From: Fodinibacter sp963763015
GTDB taxonomy: Bacteria; Actinomycetota; Actinomycetes; Actinomycetales; Dermatophilaceae
Assembly: GCA_963763015.1 (NCBI GenBank)
Contig: CAVXML010000009.1
Coordinates: 310,001-374,000 of the forward strand
Direction of reading: 5' to 3'
Length of the DNA: 64,000 nucleotides
Numbering within the stretch: position 1 is the first letter of the stretch; the number at the start of each line of letters is the position of its first letter. A model generated the notes under the pieces. The model did no database searches. It was not told the origin of the DNA and saw only the letters and a list, made by a program, of their open reading frames with translations. The translations under genes were made by a program, and so were the position numbers. This document shows positions 19,797 to 29,185 of the stretch, one piece after another.

Positions 19797-20983
19797 GCTG
19801 CACCCACCGAGCCCGACGCGTCTCCTGCCCCCACGCGGACGGCCCCCTCGTCGTCGCCGACCGCGCGGTCGACCCGGCCGGCCTCGACGGCCTCCCCGAG
19901 GAGCACCCTCTCGTCGTCGGTGGCAGCGCGTCCCCCCCGAACGTGTGCAAGGAAGTCGCAACAGACCTCCACGTCGGAGCGACTCGACGTGCGGGCGGCG
20001 TACGGGCGCAGCGGCACGCTGGCCCCCTGGGGGTCCAGGCGCAGCTCCAGCGTGTGGGGGAAGCGGCGTCGTACCCGGTCCATCGCCCCGAGCGGGCGCA
20101 CGGGGTCGGTGAGCGTGACCTGGCACCAGGCACCCTCGGCCGCGACGTGGGCAGGGTCGGCGAGGAGCTCGTCGAGGGTGCCCCGGAGCACGGCCAACGG
20201 CCGCTGCACCGGCGCCGGGATGTGCTCGACGGCGACCTCGGGCCCGGTCAGGTCGACGAGCAGGCTGCCCTTCGTGTGCCGCCACTCGCCGAACGACATG
20301 GCGACCGGTGAACCGCTGTACCGCACCCTCTCGGCGACCTCCTGCCTCCCGTGCAGGTGCCCCAGGGCGGTGTAGTCGACACCGGCGAACACCTCCGGGG
20401 CCACGCCGGACACCCCGCCGACGGAGATGTCGCGCTCCGACTCGCTCGTCATCCCCCCGAGGACGAAGGCGTGGGCCATGACGACCGTGCGACCGCCCCG
20501 GGTCCGGGCGTCCGCGTGGACCCGGCCCATCGCTGCCCGCATGACGCCGGCGTGGGTTCGGTCGGTCGCACCCAGCGCGTCGGCCGTCAGCGCCGGCTCG
20601 AGGTAGGGGAGGGGGTGCACCGCGACGTCACCGACCACGACGGGCCGGCCGACCTCGGCGACCGACGTTCGGATGTGCAGGCCGGCCCGTTCGAGCAGGG
20701 CCGCGGCGAACCCGAGGCGGATCGCGGAGTCGTGGTTGCCGCTGGAGAGGACGACGTGCGCGCCGGCGTCGACCAGCCGCACGACGGCGTCGGAGAGCAG
20801 CTCGACGGTGTCGGGGGAGGGCATCGCCCGGTCGTACACGTCACCGCTGACGAGCACGGCATCGACGCGCTCCGCGCGCACCACCTCGACGAGGTGGTCG
20901 AGGTAGGCGGCCTGGGCGCCGAGGAGCCCCACCTGGTGGAACGCCCGCCCCAGGTGCCAGTCGGAGGTGTGGATGAGCCGCAC
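19793..20983 (-). CDS. sbcD: Exonuclease subunit SbcD (Mre11-like nuclease)
   Basis: A 396-residue metallophosphoesterase, partner of SbcC. The metal-binding motifs are visible in order: SDWHLG, SGDVYD, SSGNHD, VMAHAF and LGHLHG. The start GTG gives VRLIHTSDWHLGRAFHQVGL, the family N-terminus, and lies 7 bases after a TAGCGT -10 box. The stop overlaps sbcC by four bases, so the two subunits are translationally coupled. Confidence 0.96.
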   Translation of the reverse strand: MRLIHTSDWHLGRAFHQVGLLGAQAAYLDHLVEVVRAERVDAVLVSGDVYDRAMPSPDTVELLSDAVVRLVDAGAHVVLSSGNHDSAIRLGFAAALLERAGLHIRTSVAEVGRPVVVGDVAVHPLPYLEPALTADALGATDRTHAGVMRAAMGRVHADARTRGGRTVVMAHAFVLGGMTSESERDISVGGVSGVAPEVFAGVDYTALGHLHGRQEVAERVRYSGSPVAMSFGEWRHTKGSLLVDLTGPEVAVEHIPAPVQRPLAVLRGTLDELLADPAHVAAEGAWCQVTLTDPVRPLGAMDRVRRRFPHTLELRLDPQGASVPLRPYAARTSSRSDVEVCCDFLAHVRGGRAATDDERVLLGEAVEAGRVDRAVGDDEGAVRVGAGDASGSVGAA

Positions 20984-20990
20984 GTGACCC

Positions 20991-20996
20991 ACGCTA
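20991..20996 (-). promoter_or_regulatory. -10 box TAGCGT of sbcDC
   Basis: On the minus strand TAGCGT lies 7 bases before the sbcD GTG at 20983, predicting a leaderless sbcDC transcript. Confidence 0.5.
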
Positions 20997-21076
20997 GGAG
21001 AGGGGTGGGACAGGGTCGGTGACCGAAACGCCCGTTCCGGGTTTCCCTGCACTCCACGATGTGGTTGGGTCGCGAC

Positions 21077-22558
21077 ATGGGAGCCGAGGTCACTGCACAG
21101 AGCTACAGCCGCGAGGAGCGCCAGCGCTACCGCGAGAAGGTGCGCCAGAACCTCGACGTGTTCGAGAAGATGCTCAACACGAGCTCCTTCGAGTTCGACC
21201 GCCCGATGACCGGCCTCGAGATCGAGCTCAACCTCGTCGACGAGCGGCAGCAGCCGCACTTCCACAACGCCGAGGTGCTGGCGGCGATCGCCGACGAGGA
21301 CTACCAGACCGAGCTGGCGCGGTACAACATCGAGCTCAACGTGCCCCCCCGCCCGCTGCCGGGGGACGCGGCGCTCGAGCTGGAGACCGAGCTGCGCGAC
21401 AGCCTGAACCGGGCCGACCGCGCCGCGAGGGCGGTCGGCTCGCGGATCGTGGCGATCGGCATCCTCCCCACGATCATGCCGGAGCACTACGAGGGCGACT
21501 GGATCAGCCGCAACAACCGCTACACCGCGCTCAACGACTCGATCTTCGTGGCCCGGGGTGAGGACATCTACCTCGACATCGAGGGGCCCACCGGGGAACG
21601 GGTGGCCACCTACTGCGACTCCATCGCTCCGGAGTCGGCGTGCACCTCCGTCCAGCTCCACCTCCAGGTGGCCCCGTCGGAGTTCGCGGACCACTGGAAC
21701 GCCGCCCAGGCGCTGTCCGCACCGCAGGTGGCGCTGGCCGCCAACTCGCCCTTCTTCTTCGGCAAGCGACTGCACGCCGAGACCCGCATCGAGCTGTTCA
21801 AGCAGGCCACCGACACCCGTCCGGTCGAGCTGAAGAACCAGGGCGTCCGACCCCGGGTGTTCTTCGGGGAGCGCTGGATCACCTCGATCTTCGACCTCTT
21901 CGAGGAGAACGTCCGGTACTTCCCGACACTGCTGGCCGAGACCAGCGACGAGGACCCGATGGCCAAGCTGGAGGCCGGCGTGGCGCCCGAGCTCTCGGAG
22001 CTGCGGCTGCACAACGGCACGATCTACCGGTGGAACCGGCCCATCTACGACATCGTCGGGGGCAAGCCGCACCTTCGGGTCGAGAACCGAGTGCTCCCGG
22101 CCGGCCCGACCATCATCGACGTCCTCGCCAACGCCGCCTTCTACTACGGGTCCATCCGGATGCTCGCCCACGAGGACCGGCCGGTCTGGACCAAGATGAG
22201 CTTCGCCGCGTGCGCCGAGAACTTCCGCCGGGCCGCCCGTGACGGCATCGACGCACGGCTGTACTGGCCCGGCTTCGGCGAGCTCTCCGCCGACGAGCTC
22301 GTGCTGCGTCACCTGCTTCCCCTGGCGCACGAGGGTCTGCGGCAGTGGGGTGTCTCGGATGCCGTCCGCGAGCGTTATCTCGGTGTCATCGAGGGCCGCT
22401 GCACGACGGGGGTCAACGGGGCCGAGTGGTCGACCCGCGCGGTGCGTGCCCTCGAAGGGCAGGGACTGGACCGCCGCGAGGCGCTGCGCCGGATGGTGGA
22501 GATCTACGCCGTGCACATGGACGCCAACGAACCGGTTCACACCTGGCCGCTTCCCTGA
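21077..22558 (+). CDS. Glutamate-cysteine ligase family (GCS2) protein
   Basis: A 493-residue carboxylate-amine ligase of the GCS2 fold. The glutamate-binding and metal region is visible as MTGLEIELNLVDE near residue 45 and ELARYNIELNVPPRPL near 85; LRVENRVLPAGPTIID lies in the C-terminal half. Members join glutamate to an amine such as cysteine. Many actinobacteria use mycothiol, so the product may not be gamma-glutamylcysteine; this is inference. ATG 21077 is chosen over ATG 21059; neither has a good ribosome-binding site. Confidence 0.8.
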   Translation: MGAEVTAQSYSREERQRYREKVRQNLDVFEKMLNTSSFEFDRPMTGLEIELNLVDERQQPHFHNAEVLAAIADEDYQTELARYNIELNVPPRPLPGDAALELETELRDSLNRADRAARAVGSRIVAIGILPTIMPEHYEGDWISRNNRYTALNDSIFVARGEDIYLDIEGPTGERVATYCDSIAPESACTSVQLHLQVAPSEFADHWNAAQALSAPQVALAANSPFFFGKRLHAETRIELFKQATDTRPVELKNQGVRPRVFFGERWITSIFDLFEENVRYFPTLLAETSDEDPMAKLEAGVAPELSELRLHNGTIYRWNRPIYDIVGGKPHLRVENRVLPAGPTIIDVLANAAFYYGSIRMLAHEDRPVWTKMSFAACAENFRRAARDGIDARLYWPGFGELSADELVLRHLLPLAHEGLRQWGVSDAVRERYLGVIEGRCTTGVNGAEWSTRAVRALEGQGLDRREALRRMVEIYAVHMDANEPVHTWPLP

Positions 22559-22560
22559 CG

Positions 22561-22579
22561 GGGAGCGCCCGGGGCGTTC
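22561..22579 (+). terminator. Short hairpin after the GCS2 gene
   Basis: GGAGCGCC and GGCGTTCC pair over 8 bp (one G-T) around a CGG loop, just after the GCS2 stop. There is no T-run, only a GATCAGAAAA stretch further on. Weak terminator candidate. Confidence 0.35.
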
Positions 22580-22662
22580 CGGCTCGATCAGAAAAGGTGC
22601 GACGGCGTGACGCGGGCGCCGGCATCCGCTTCACTGGGGTCACGACGAAGGGAGGTGGGCAC

Positions 22663-23055
22663 GTGCTCGGGAGCTCCAAGGCGTTCAGCGGCATCGCGGT
22701 GCGGGACATTGAGGAGGCCCGTCGCTTCTACGCCGACGTCCTCGGCGTGCGGGTGGAGGACGGTGACATGGGCATGCTCGTCCTGCGCCTGGGTGGCGAC
22801 CGCCCGGTGCTCCTCTACCCCAAGACGGACCACGAGCCGGCCACCTACACGGTGCTGAACTTCCCCGTGGACGACGTCGAGGCGGCGGTCGACGGGCTCA
22901 CCGAGAGGGGGGTGGTCTTCGAGCGCTACGAGGGCACGGCGACCGAGACGGACGCCAAGGGGGTCTTCCGTGGCGGCGGCCCGCTCATCGCCTGGTTCAC
23001 CGACCCGTCGGGCAACGTGCTGTCGGTCATCCAGTCGCCCGGTCTGGACGGCTGA
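22663..23055 (+). CDS. VOC (glyoxalase/bleomycin resistance) superfamily protein
   Basis: A 130-residue vicinal-oxygen-chelate protein: SKAFSGIAVRDIEEARRFYA, then LRLGGDRPVLLYPK and GPLIAWFTDPSGNVLSVIQS. The final motif is the typical C-terminal beta strand with a metal-ligand-like Asp. The substrate is not evident. The GTG start follows AAGGGAGG by 7 bases. Its last 29 bases overlap the convergent histidine phosphatase gene. Confidence 0.8.
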   Translation: MLGSSKAFSGIAVRDIEEARRFYADVLGVRVEDGDMGMLVLRLGGDRPVLLYPKTDHEPATYTVLNFPVDDVEAAVDGLTERGVVFERYEGTATETDAKGVFRGGGPLIAWFTDPSGNVLSVIQSPGLDG

Positions 23056-23656
23056 CCGCCTCGTTCCACGACCGGATCGCCGGTTCGCCGCGCTCGTGCT
23101 CCAGCACGCAGACCGCGCCTGCGTCGAGGAGCAGGTGGGCGCCGAACCGGGCGTCCTGGCGCAGGAACGTCGCGGCGAGGATGCGCAGGTAGTGCCCGTG
23201 TGCGAACAGGGCGACGTCGCGCTCGTGCAGGGCCGGGGCCACCCGGGTGAGCACCCGTGAGGCGCGCGCCGCCACCTCCTCGACGGTCTCCCCGGGAGTG
23301 GCGCCGACGGTGACGCCGTCGTCGAAGACCGTCCACGTGGGGTCGCCGAGGCTCTCGCGGATCTCCTTCGTCGTCCGGCCCTCGTAGGCGCCGTAGTCCC
23401 ACTCGACGAGGTCGTCGTCCAGCTCGGGGGTGAAGCCGGCGAGCTCCGCCGTGCGCCGGGCGCGGGAGAGCGGCGAGGCGAGGACGAGTCCTAGCTCGAA
23501 CACCGACAGCCGCTCACCGAGGCGGCGGGCGTCGCGCTCACCGTCGGTGGTGAGAGGGATGTCGGTGGTTCCCGTGTGCTGGCCGGTACGGCTCCACTCC
23601 GTCTCGCCGTGGCGCACGAGCACGAGACGGCCCTGGGGTTCCGGTGCTGGCGGCAT
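23027..23656 (-). CDS. Histidine phosphatase family protein
   Basis: A 209-residue phosphoglycerate-mutase-like phosphatase. The catalytic RHGETEWSRTGQHTG motif sits near residue 17; the second histidine is in FAHGHYLRI. These enzymes form a phosphohistidine intermediate; the substrate (sugar phosphate or another small phosphate ester) is unknown. ATG 23656 is chosen, with a GTG at 23665 as the alternative. The end overlaps the convergent VOC gene by 29 bases. Confidence 0.88.
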   Translation of the reverse strand: MPPAPEPQGRLVLVRHGETEWSRTGQHTGTTDIPLTTDGERDARRLGERLSVFELGLVLASPLSRARRTAELAGFTPELDDDLVEWDYGAYEGRTTKEIRESLGDPTWTVFDDGVTVGATPGETVEEVAARASRVLTRVAPALHERDVALFAHGHYLRILAATFLRQDARFGAHLLLDAGAVCVLEHERGEPAIRSWNEAVSRPDRATG

Positions 23657-23694
23657 ACCCGTCACTGTCCCATCCCGGTGACAGGATGAGCCGT

Positions 23695-24234
23695 ATGCCG
23701 TCCTACGTCGCCTTCCTGCGGGCGGTCAACGTGGGCGGGAGGTTCGTCAAGATGGCCGAGCTCCGGATCGCCCTCGAGGAGGCGGGGTTCACCGACGTCG
23801 CCACCCACATCCAGTCGGGCAACGTGTTCGTGCGAACGGCACGACGCTCCACCCGTGCGGTCGCGGACGAGATGTCGCGCGTCCTGGGGGAGGGGGCGGG
23901 CTTCGAGGTCCCGGCCATCGTGCGGACGCCCTCGCAGCTGCGGGCCCTGGTGAAGGCCGCGGACGGCATCCCACCGCTGCTCGAACCGGGCGCGAGACGC
24001 TACGTCGCCCTGGCCGACGCGCCGGTCCCTGCCCGTGCGGCGGCGGAGCTCGACGCCTGGGACCGCCCGGGGGAGCGGGCACGCGTCCTCGGTTCCGAGG
24101 TGCTGGCCGAGCTCGGCATCGCGTTCCACCGGACCACCCTGACCAACGCCCGCATCGAACGGATCACCGGACGCACGACCACCTGGCGCGACCTCTCCGT
24201 CGTTCGCGCCGTCGACGAGAGATGGGGTGCCTGA
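23695..24234 (+). CDS. DUF1697 family protein
   Basis: A 179-residue protein beginning MPSYVAFLRAVNVGGRFVKM, the signature start of DUF1697. HIQSGNVFVRTARRS and TTTWRDLSVVRAVDE are also family segments. Function is unknown. The start at 23695 fits the family N-terminus; ATG 23686 is possible. Its TGA overlaps the next ATG (TGATG). Confidence 0.88.
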   Translation: MPSYVAFLRAVNVGGRFVKMAELRIALEEAGFTDVATHIQSGNVFVRTARRSTRAVADEMSRVLGEGAGFEVPAIVRTPSQLRALVKAADGIPPLLEPGARRYVALADAPVPARAAAELDAWDRPGERARVLGSEVLAELGIAFHRTTLTNARIERITGRTTTWRDLSVVRAVDERWGA

Positions 24235-24689
24235 TGACACAGGACGAGCAGACCGCCACGGGCGGCACCGGGCTGGGCCACCGCAGCGTGTCGATGACGC
24301 GCGCCGAGAAGGGCACCTACCTCGTGACGAACGTCCGGGGCGGGGTCCTGCGCGTCGGCGGCGGGGGCGAGACGACCGACTTCACCGCCGTGGAGCTCTT
24401 CCTCACCGCGATGGCGGCGTGCAGCGCGACGGACGTCGACTTCATCACGAGCCGGATCGCCGACCCGGTCCGGTTCGACGTCACCGCCGAGGGCGAGAAG
24501 ATGCGCGACGGTGCCGAGAACCACCTCGGCGACATCGAGCTCACGTTCACCGTGCGCTTTCCCGAGGGTGCCGACGGTGACCGGGCCCGGGAGCGCCTCC
24601 CACGCGCGATCGCCCAGAGCCGGGACCGGCTGTGCACGGTGTCCCGGACGGTGCAGCGCGGTGCACCCATCGCCATGCACGCGGGCTGA
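24234..24689 (+). CDS. OsmC family protein
   Basis: A 151-residue OsmC-fold protein. TTDFTAVELFLTAMAACSATD contains the conserved helix with the peroxidatic-type cysteine (AACSATD), and the C-terminus has CTVSRTVQRGAP with the second cysteine. OsmC/Ohr proteins reduce organic hydroperoxides with a low-molecular-weight thiol. It is coupled to the DUF1697 gene by a one-base stop-start overlap. Confidence 0.85.
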   Translation: MTQDEQTATGGTGLGHRSVSMTRAEKGTYLVTNVRGGVLRVGGGGETTDFTAVELFLTAMAACSATDVDFITSRIADPVRFDVTAEGEKMRDGAENHLGDIELTFTVRFPEGADGDRARERLPRAIAQSRDRLCTVSRTVQRGAPIAMHAG

Positions 24690-24768
24690 CCCGCCCGGCG
24701 GCGCTGAAGGGCAGCACCGACGGGGAGGACGCCGTCGCCGCGCCTGACGCCGCTGCCCGGTCGCCGCC

Positions 24769-24774
24769 TATCGT
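24769..24774 (+). promoter_or_regulatory. -10 box TATCGT of the YciO-like gene
   Basis: TATCGT ends 6 bases before the ATG at 24781 and predicts a leaderless mRNA. Confidence 0.45.
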
Positions 24775-24780
24775 GTGGGC

Positions 24781-25401
24781 ATGGCTCGTTACCTCGACGT
24801 CCACCCCGTCGACCCGCAGCCGCGTGCCATCGCGCAGGCCGTCGCCGTGTTGCGGGAGGGGGGCCTCATCGCCTATCCCACCGACTCCGGGTACGCCCTC
24901 GGGGCGATGGTGGGCAACCAGTCGGGCAAGGACCGCATCCGTGAGATCCGGCGACTCGACGACCGGCACCACTACACCCTGATCTGCCGTGACTTCGCCC
25001 AGCTGGGCCAGCTCGTGCACGTCGACAACTCCGTCTTCCGCGCCGTCAAGGCCTCGACCCCGGGGCCGTACACGTTCATCCTCCCGGCGACGCACGAGGT
25101 CCCTCGCCGGCTGCAGCACCCCAAGAAGCGCACCGTCGGGGTCCGGATCCCCGACCACCCCGTGGTCCGGGCGCTGCTGGCGGAGCTCGGGGAACCGCTG
25201 TTGTCCTCGACCCTGATGCTGCCGGACGAGGAGGAGCCGCTGACCGACGGGTGGGCCGTCAAGGAGACCCTCGACCTCGTCGTCGACCTCGTCGTCGACT
25301 CCGGCGAGTGCGGCACCGAGCCGACGACGGTCATCGACTTCTCCAGCGGTTCCGCCGAGGTGGTCCGGGTGGGGTCGGGGGACCCGGCACGGTTCGGGTG
25401 A
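24781..25401 (+). CDS. Sua5/YciO/YrdC family protein, YciO type
   Basis: A 206-residue YrdC-fold protein. The RNA- and nucleotide-binding face is seen in GGLIAYPTDSGYALGAMVGN and KASTPGPYTFILPATHEVPR; VGVRIPDHPVVRALLAEL follows. YrdC/Sua5 make threonylcarbamoyl-AMP for tRNA t6A; YciO paralogues have weaker or uncertain activity. The N-terminus MARYLDVHPVDPQPRAIAQA fits YciO. The ATG lies 6 bases after a -10 box. Confidence 0.85.
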   Translation: MARYLDVHPVDPQPRAIAQAVAVLREGGLIAYPTDSGYALGAMVGNQSGKDRIREIRRLDDRHHYTLICRDFAQLGQLVHVDNSVFRAVKASTPGPYTFILPATHEVPRRLQHPKKRTVGVRIPDHPVVRALLAELGEPLLSSTLMLPDEEEPLTDGWAVKETLDLVVDLVVDSGECGTEPTTVIDFSSGSAEVVRVGSGDPARFG

Positions 25402-25414
25402 CGGTTCGGGCCCG

Positions 25415-26254
25415 TCAGTCCTCCGCCGGGGGACGCGCTGCAGCGCGCAGCTCCGCGCGGACCCTGCGGTCGATGCCACCGGGGGAGCGGCGGTTCTCGA
25501 GGTTCACCTCGGACATCCAGGCCTCCAGCGCGCTCTCGACGTCCGGTGCGCCGTGGCCGATCGCCTGGAGGTGCCCCGCCACCTCCGCCAGCAGGGCGCC
25601 CTCGAGCGGCAGCACGTCCTCCGGCTCGCCGAACAGCAGCACCGCCTGGTCGTGCAGGCGCGCCAGCTCCCGTGGGGCGTCCGGGTGGTCGTCGACCCGG
25701 AGGTCGGCCAGGATGCCGCACCCGTCGTAGCCCGCCCCCGGCGCGCGGGCGAGGACCGCGGCGCTCTGCCGTCCTCGCGAGTCACCGCCGGCCTCGTCGC
25801 CCGCAAGAAGCGTGGCGAGCAGGCGCTGGTCGAGACGCTGGCCCTCGGACGCGAGCCAGGCCGACTCCATCGCCTCGAGCACCTCCGGCCCGGTCAGGAT
25901 GTTGCCCTGGATTGCGTATGCCGTGCGCTCGCCACCGGCGGCGACGCCTCCCGCGAACGCAAGGCACTCGGCACCGGTGTACGTCGCCGCTCCGGTGGCC
26001 CCGACCGCGCCGACCTGGCGATGGGCGCGGCCCTCGTCGGCCGTCACCGCCACCTCGAGTGCCGCACCGACCTCGGCGCCGCCGGCGAGGGCGGCGAGGA
26101 TCTCGTCGCGATAGGCGACCCGGGCCAGCGACTGCGTGGCGACGGCGCCGACCCCTTGGCGTACCGCCGGGACGATGGAGCCGACGGCGAGGAACCTGCT
26201 GGCAACGGCGACGCCCCACGCGTCACCGTCCCGGGCGGCGATCGAGAACGTCAT
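25415..26254 (-). CDS. DUF1028 family protein (Ntn-hydrolase-like)
   Basis: A 279-residue protein starting MTFSIAARDGDAWGVAVASR, the diagnostic start of DUF1028, with YAIQGNILTGPEVLEAM and DLRVDDHPDAPRELARL following. The fold resembles Ntn hydrolases, and a C-terminal extension (about 215-279) may be a small binding domain. Activity is not established. The ATG lies 6 bases after TAGCCT on the minus strand, supporting this start. Confidence 0.88.
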   Translation of the reverse strand: MTFSIAARDGDAWGVAVASRFLAVGSIVPAVRQGVGAVATQSLARVAYRDEILAALAGGAEVGAALEVAVTADEGRAHRQVGAVGATGAATYTGAECLAFAGGVAAGGERTAYAIQGNILTGPEVLEAMESAWLASEGQRLDQRLLATLLAGDEAGGDSRGRQSAAVLARAPGAGYDGCGILADLRVDDHPDAPRELARLHDQAVLLFGEPEDVLPLEGALLAEVAGHLQAIGHGAPDVESALEAWMSEVNLENRRSPGGIDRRVRAELRAAARPPAED

Positions 26255-26260
26255 GACCCA

Positions 26261-26266
26261 AGGCTA
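26261..26266 (-). promoter_or_regulatory. -10 box TAGCCT of the DUF1028 gene
   Basis: On the minus strand TAGCCT lies 6 bases before the ATG at 26254; leaderless start predicted. Confidence 0.5.
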
Positions 26267-26322
26267 GGTGGGCGTGCCCAGACGGCGCTGCGACAACGTC
26301 GTGGGTGAAGCAGGCCGTCACC

Positions 26323-27465
26323 TCACCGGCGCTGGAGCCGCACCATCACCTCGGTGTGCGGGGTCTGCGGGAACATGTCGAAGAGGCGGCCCTCGACGGA
26401 CCGCAGCGACGGCATGGCCGCCAGGTCGCGGGCCAGCGTGTCGACGTTGCAGCTGGAGTACAGCACGTGGTCGGCGGAAGAGGTCTCGAGCCAGCCCGCC
26501 AGGGCGGGTCCGATGCCGCGCCGGGGTGGGTTCACGACGACGAGGTCCGGGGGAGGGGACGGGGAGGCCGTCGTGGCGTCACCGACCTCGAAGGTGACCG
26601 TCCCGGCGGGTGCCGGGCCCCCGGCATCCGAGTGGCGTGCCGCGGCCGCCCGGGCTGCGTCGACCGCCTCGGTCGAGGTCTCGACGCCGACGACGGTGCG
26701 GCCCGGCGCGGCGGCGTGGAGGGCGAACCCCCCGATGCCGCAGTAGAGGTCCCAGACGACGTGCGGCTCGGCACTGTCGACCCAGGTGCGGGACTGCCGG
26801 TAGAGGGCACCGGCGACGACGGTGTTCGTCTGGAGGAAGGACCTCGGCGCGAGCATCAGGGTGACGTCACCGACCCGCACCGGCAGCAGGGTCTGCGGCG
26901 TGAGGGAAACCTCGGTGCTGCCCTCGAGCACCGCCTTGTGCTCGGGGTGCAGGTTCACGGTGACCACGCGCAGCGACGGGAGTGCGACCAGGAGGGCCGG
27001 CAGTGCCGCCCTGAGGTCGTCGAGGTGGCGGTCGGAGCGCAGCACGAACCGCACGAGGTGCTCGCCGTCGGGCGAGTGCGTCACGATGACGTACTTCAGC
27101 TCACCACGCCGCGCGGGCACGTCGTAGGGCTCGAGGCCCAGGTCGGCGACGAAGCGGTGCAGCGGGTCGAACGTCGCGGCCAGCCCCGGCTCGTAGAGCC
27201 CGCAGCGCCGCAGGTCGACGCCGCGTCCCCGCTCGTCCAGGATGCCGAGGGTCGGGTTGCCGCGGTGGCCTCCCACGACGAGCTTGGCCTTGTTCCGGTA
27301 GTGCGACGCGGGGCTGGGGGTTGCCGGGAGCCACCTCAGCCGCGGAGCCACAGCGGCCAGGGCGCTCGCGGCGCGGTCCTGCTTCTCGGCCAGCTGGGCG
27401 GCGTAGGGGGTGCCCATCAGGGTGCAGGACCGGCAGCGGCGGGCGTCGAAGTAGTCGCACTGCAT
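26323..27465 (-). CDS. rlmC: 23S rRNA (uracil-5-)-methyltransferase, RlmC type
   Basis: A 380-residue SAM-dependent RNA m5U methyltransferase, close to the 375 residues of E. coli RlmC. The N-terminal MQCDYFDARRCRSCTLMG supplies Cys3, Cys11 and Cys14, which with the Cys in LRRCGLYEPG fit the iron-sulfur cluster ligands. The SAM site is VWDLYCGIGGFALHAA, the NPPR motif is VVNPPRRGIGPAL, and the catalytic cysteine is in VLYSSCNVDTLARDL. It has no TRAM domain, which fits RlmC rather than RlmD. Start at the ATG giving MQCDYF; upstream in-frame ATGs exist. Confidence 0.85.
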   Translation of the reverse strand: MQCDYFDARRCRSCTLMGTPYAAQLAEKQDRAASALAAVAPRLRWLPATPSPASHYRNKAKLVVGGHRGNPTLGILDERGRGVDLRRCGLYEPGLAATFDPLHRFVADLGLEPYDVPARRGELKYVIVTHSPDGEHLVRFVLRSDRHLDDLRAALPALLVALPSLRVVTVNLHPEHKAVLEGSTEVSLTPQTLLPVRVGDVTLMLAPRSFLQTNTVVAGALYRQSRTWVDSAEPHVVWDLYCGIGGFALHAAAPGRTVVGVETSTEAVDAARAAAARHSDAGGPAPAGTVTFEVGDATTASPSPPPDLVVVNPPRRGIGPALAGWLETSSADHVLYSSCNVDTLARDLAAMPSLRSVEGRLFDMFPQTPHTEVMVRLQRR

Positions 27466-27684
27466 GGTGCCGTCAGCGTAGGGTGCGCCGCCGGTTCCCC
27501 GGGTGTGCGCGCGCATGTCGCGGTTCCCGTTGCAGGAGCACGGCTCAGCGGTGGAATCCGAAGCACTGTCGGCCTCACATGGCCGGATCCGTGCAAGACT
27601 GGTCCCATGACGGCCGGCTGCTCGAGCCGGGCCGAAGACCACAAGTCCGTATCCCCGCCCGACGGCGGGGGAGGAGGAGCCTCG

Positions 27685-29106
27685 ATGACCGACCAGTTGA
27701 TGACGTCGACAGCCTGGCCCGCGCACGACCCGGGTACGTACCGTCGCCTGCCGGCCGCCAGCCGGCCCGTCGACGGCCAGGTCGTCGAGCGGCTTCTCGC
27801 CGCCGAGTGGGAATGGTTCACCGCATGGTCCGGTGAGTCCGGAGCCCACAACGAGCGGGCGAGCAAGTCCCTGCCGCTGGGGGTCACCAGCAGCTTCCAG
27901 CACTGGGAGCCGTACCCGATCTCGATCGCGTCGGCGCGCGGTGCCTGGCTGACCGACGTCGACGGCAACCGGCTGCTCGACCTCTCGATGGGCTTCGGCG
28001 CGATGCTCGTCGGACACCTCAACCCGCACGTGGTCGAGAAGGTCACCGAGGCACTCACGCACACCGGCACGCTCTTCGTGACGCCGTCGCCGCAGGCGAC
28101 CGAGATGAGCGAGCGGTTCTGCGAGCGGTTCCAGCTCGACATGATCCGCTTCACCAACTCCGGCACCGAGTCGCTGATGTACGCCATCCGCTGCGCCCGC
28201 GCCTACACCCGGCGCAAGGCGATCGTCAAGATCGAGGGCGGGTACCACGGCGGCTACGACGCGCTGCAGGTGTCGGTCAAGCCCGGCCTCGACGAGATCG
28301 GGCCGGCCGACGCGCCCACCCCGCAGGTGCCGTTCGACGTGGAGGCCGGCACCGTGCACGTCGTCGCCTACAACGACCTCGAGCAGCTCGACCGCGTGCT
28401 CGCCCGGCACGGCAGCGAGATCGCCGCGCTCGTCGTCGAGCCGGTGATCGAGAACCTGTCGATCGTGGTACCCGACGAGGGCTACCTCGCGGCGGTCCGC
28501 GCGGCGTGCGACGCACACGGTGTCGTCCTCATCTTCGACGAGGTCAAGACCGGCCTCACCGCCGGGTACGCGGGTGCGGCACAGCGCCTCGGCGTCACCC
28601 CGGACCTCATCACGCTCGCCAAGTCGATCGGCGGCGGCCTGCCGCTCGCGGCGTTCGGTGGCAGGCGGGACATCATGGAGGTCGTCGTCGACGGGCGGAT
28701 GGCCCACTTCGGCACCTACAACGGCAACCCCCTCGTCATGGCGGCCGCACAGGCCGTCGACGACCTCTGCACCCACGAGGCGCTGGCCGGCGCGGAGGCC
28801 GTCAACGTGCGCGCGCTGACGGCGATCGACGCGATCATCGACGAGTACGAGCTGCCGGCGCACACCGTCGGCCTTGGCGTCAAGGGCTGCGTCACGTGGT
28901 CGACGACCCCGGTCCGCAACTACCGCGACTACAAGGCCACCGACTTCGCCCTGGCCGAGCTGTCCTGGCTGTGGGGTGTGAACCGGCACATCCTCACCCC
29001 GCCCGGGCTGGACGAGCAGTGGCTCGTGTCGCTCGTGACGACGGACGACGACATGGCGACCCTGGTCGAGGACGTCCGTGAGCTCGCCAGGGCGCTTCGG
29101 GCCTGA
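27685..29106 (+). CDS. Class III aminotransferase, glutamate-1-semialdehyde aminomutase-like
   Basis: A 473-residue PLP enzyme. The cofactor lysine is in LITLAKSIGGGLPLAAFGGR. Other family marks are RGAWLTDVDGNRLLDLSMGF, FTNSGTESLMYAIRCARAYT and VVLIFDEVKTGLTAGYAG. It resembles HemL but has an N-terminal extension and lies away from heme genes, so it may be an aminotransferase of another substrate. The ATG follows GGAGGAG at 27673-27679. A 7-bp GC hairpin (27653-27670) lies just before that site. Confidence 0.85.
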   Translation: MTDQLMTSTAWPAHDPGTYRRLPAASRPVDGQVVERLLAAEWEWFTAWSGESGAHNERASKSLPLGVTSSFQHWEPYPISIASARGAWLTDVDGNRLLDLSMGFGAMLVGHLNPHVVEKVTEALTHTGTLFVTPSPQATEMSERFCERFQLDMIRFTNSGTESLMYAIRCARAYTRRKAIVKIEGGYHGGYDALQVSVKPGLDEIGPADAPTPQVPFDVEAGTVHVVAYNDLEQLDRVLARHGSEIAALVVEPVIENLSIVVPDEGYLAAVRAACDAHGVVLIFDEVKTGLTAGYAGAAQRLGVTPDLITLAKSIGGGLPLAAFGGRRDIMEVVVDGRMAHFGTYNGNPLVMAAAQAVDDLCTHEALAGAEAVNVRALTAIDAIIDEYELPAHTVGLGVKGCVTWSTTPVRNYRDYKATDFALAELSWLWGVNRHILTPPGLDEQWLVSLVTTDDDMATLVEDVRELARALRA

Positions 29107-29185
29107 CCTGGTCCGGGCTCCAGGGCACCGCGCCGGATGCGCAGGGGAGGGGCGGCGCTCCTGGTCCACCGGGGAGCCGGCCAGA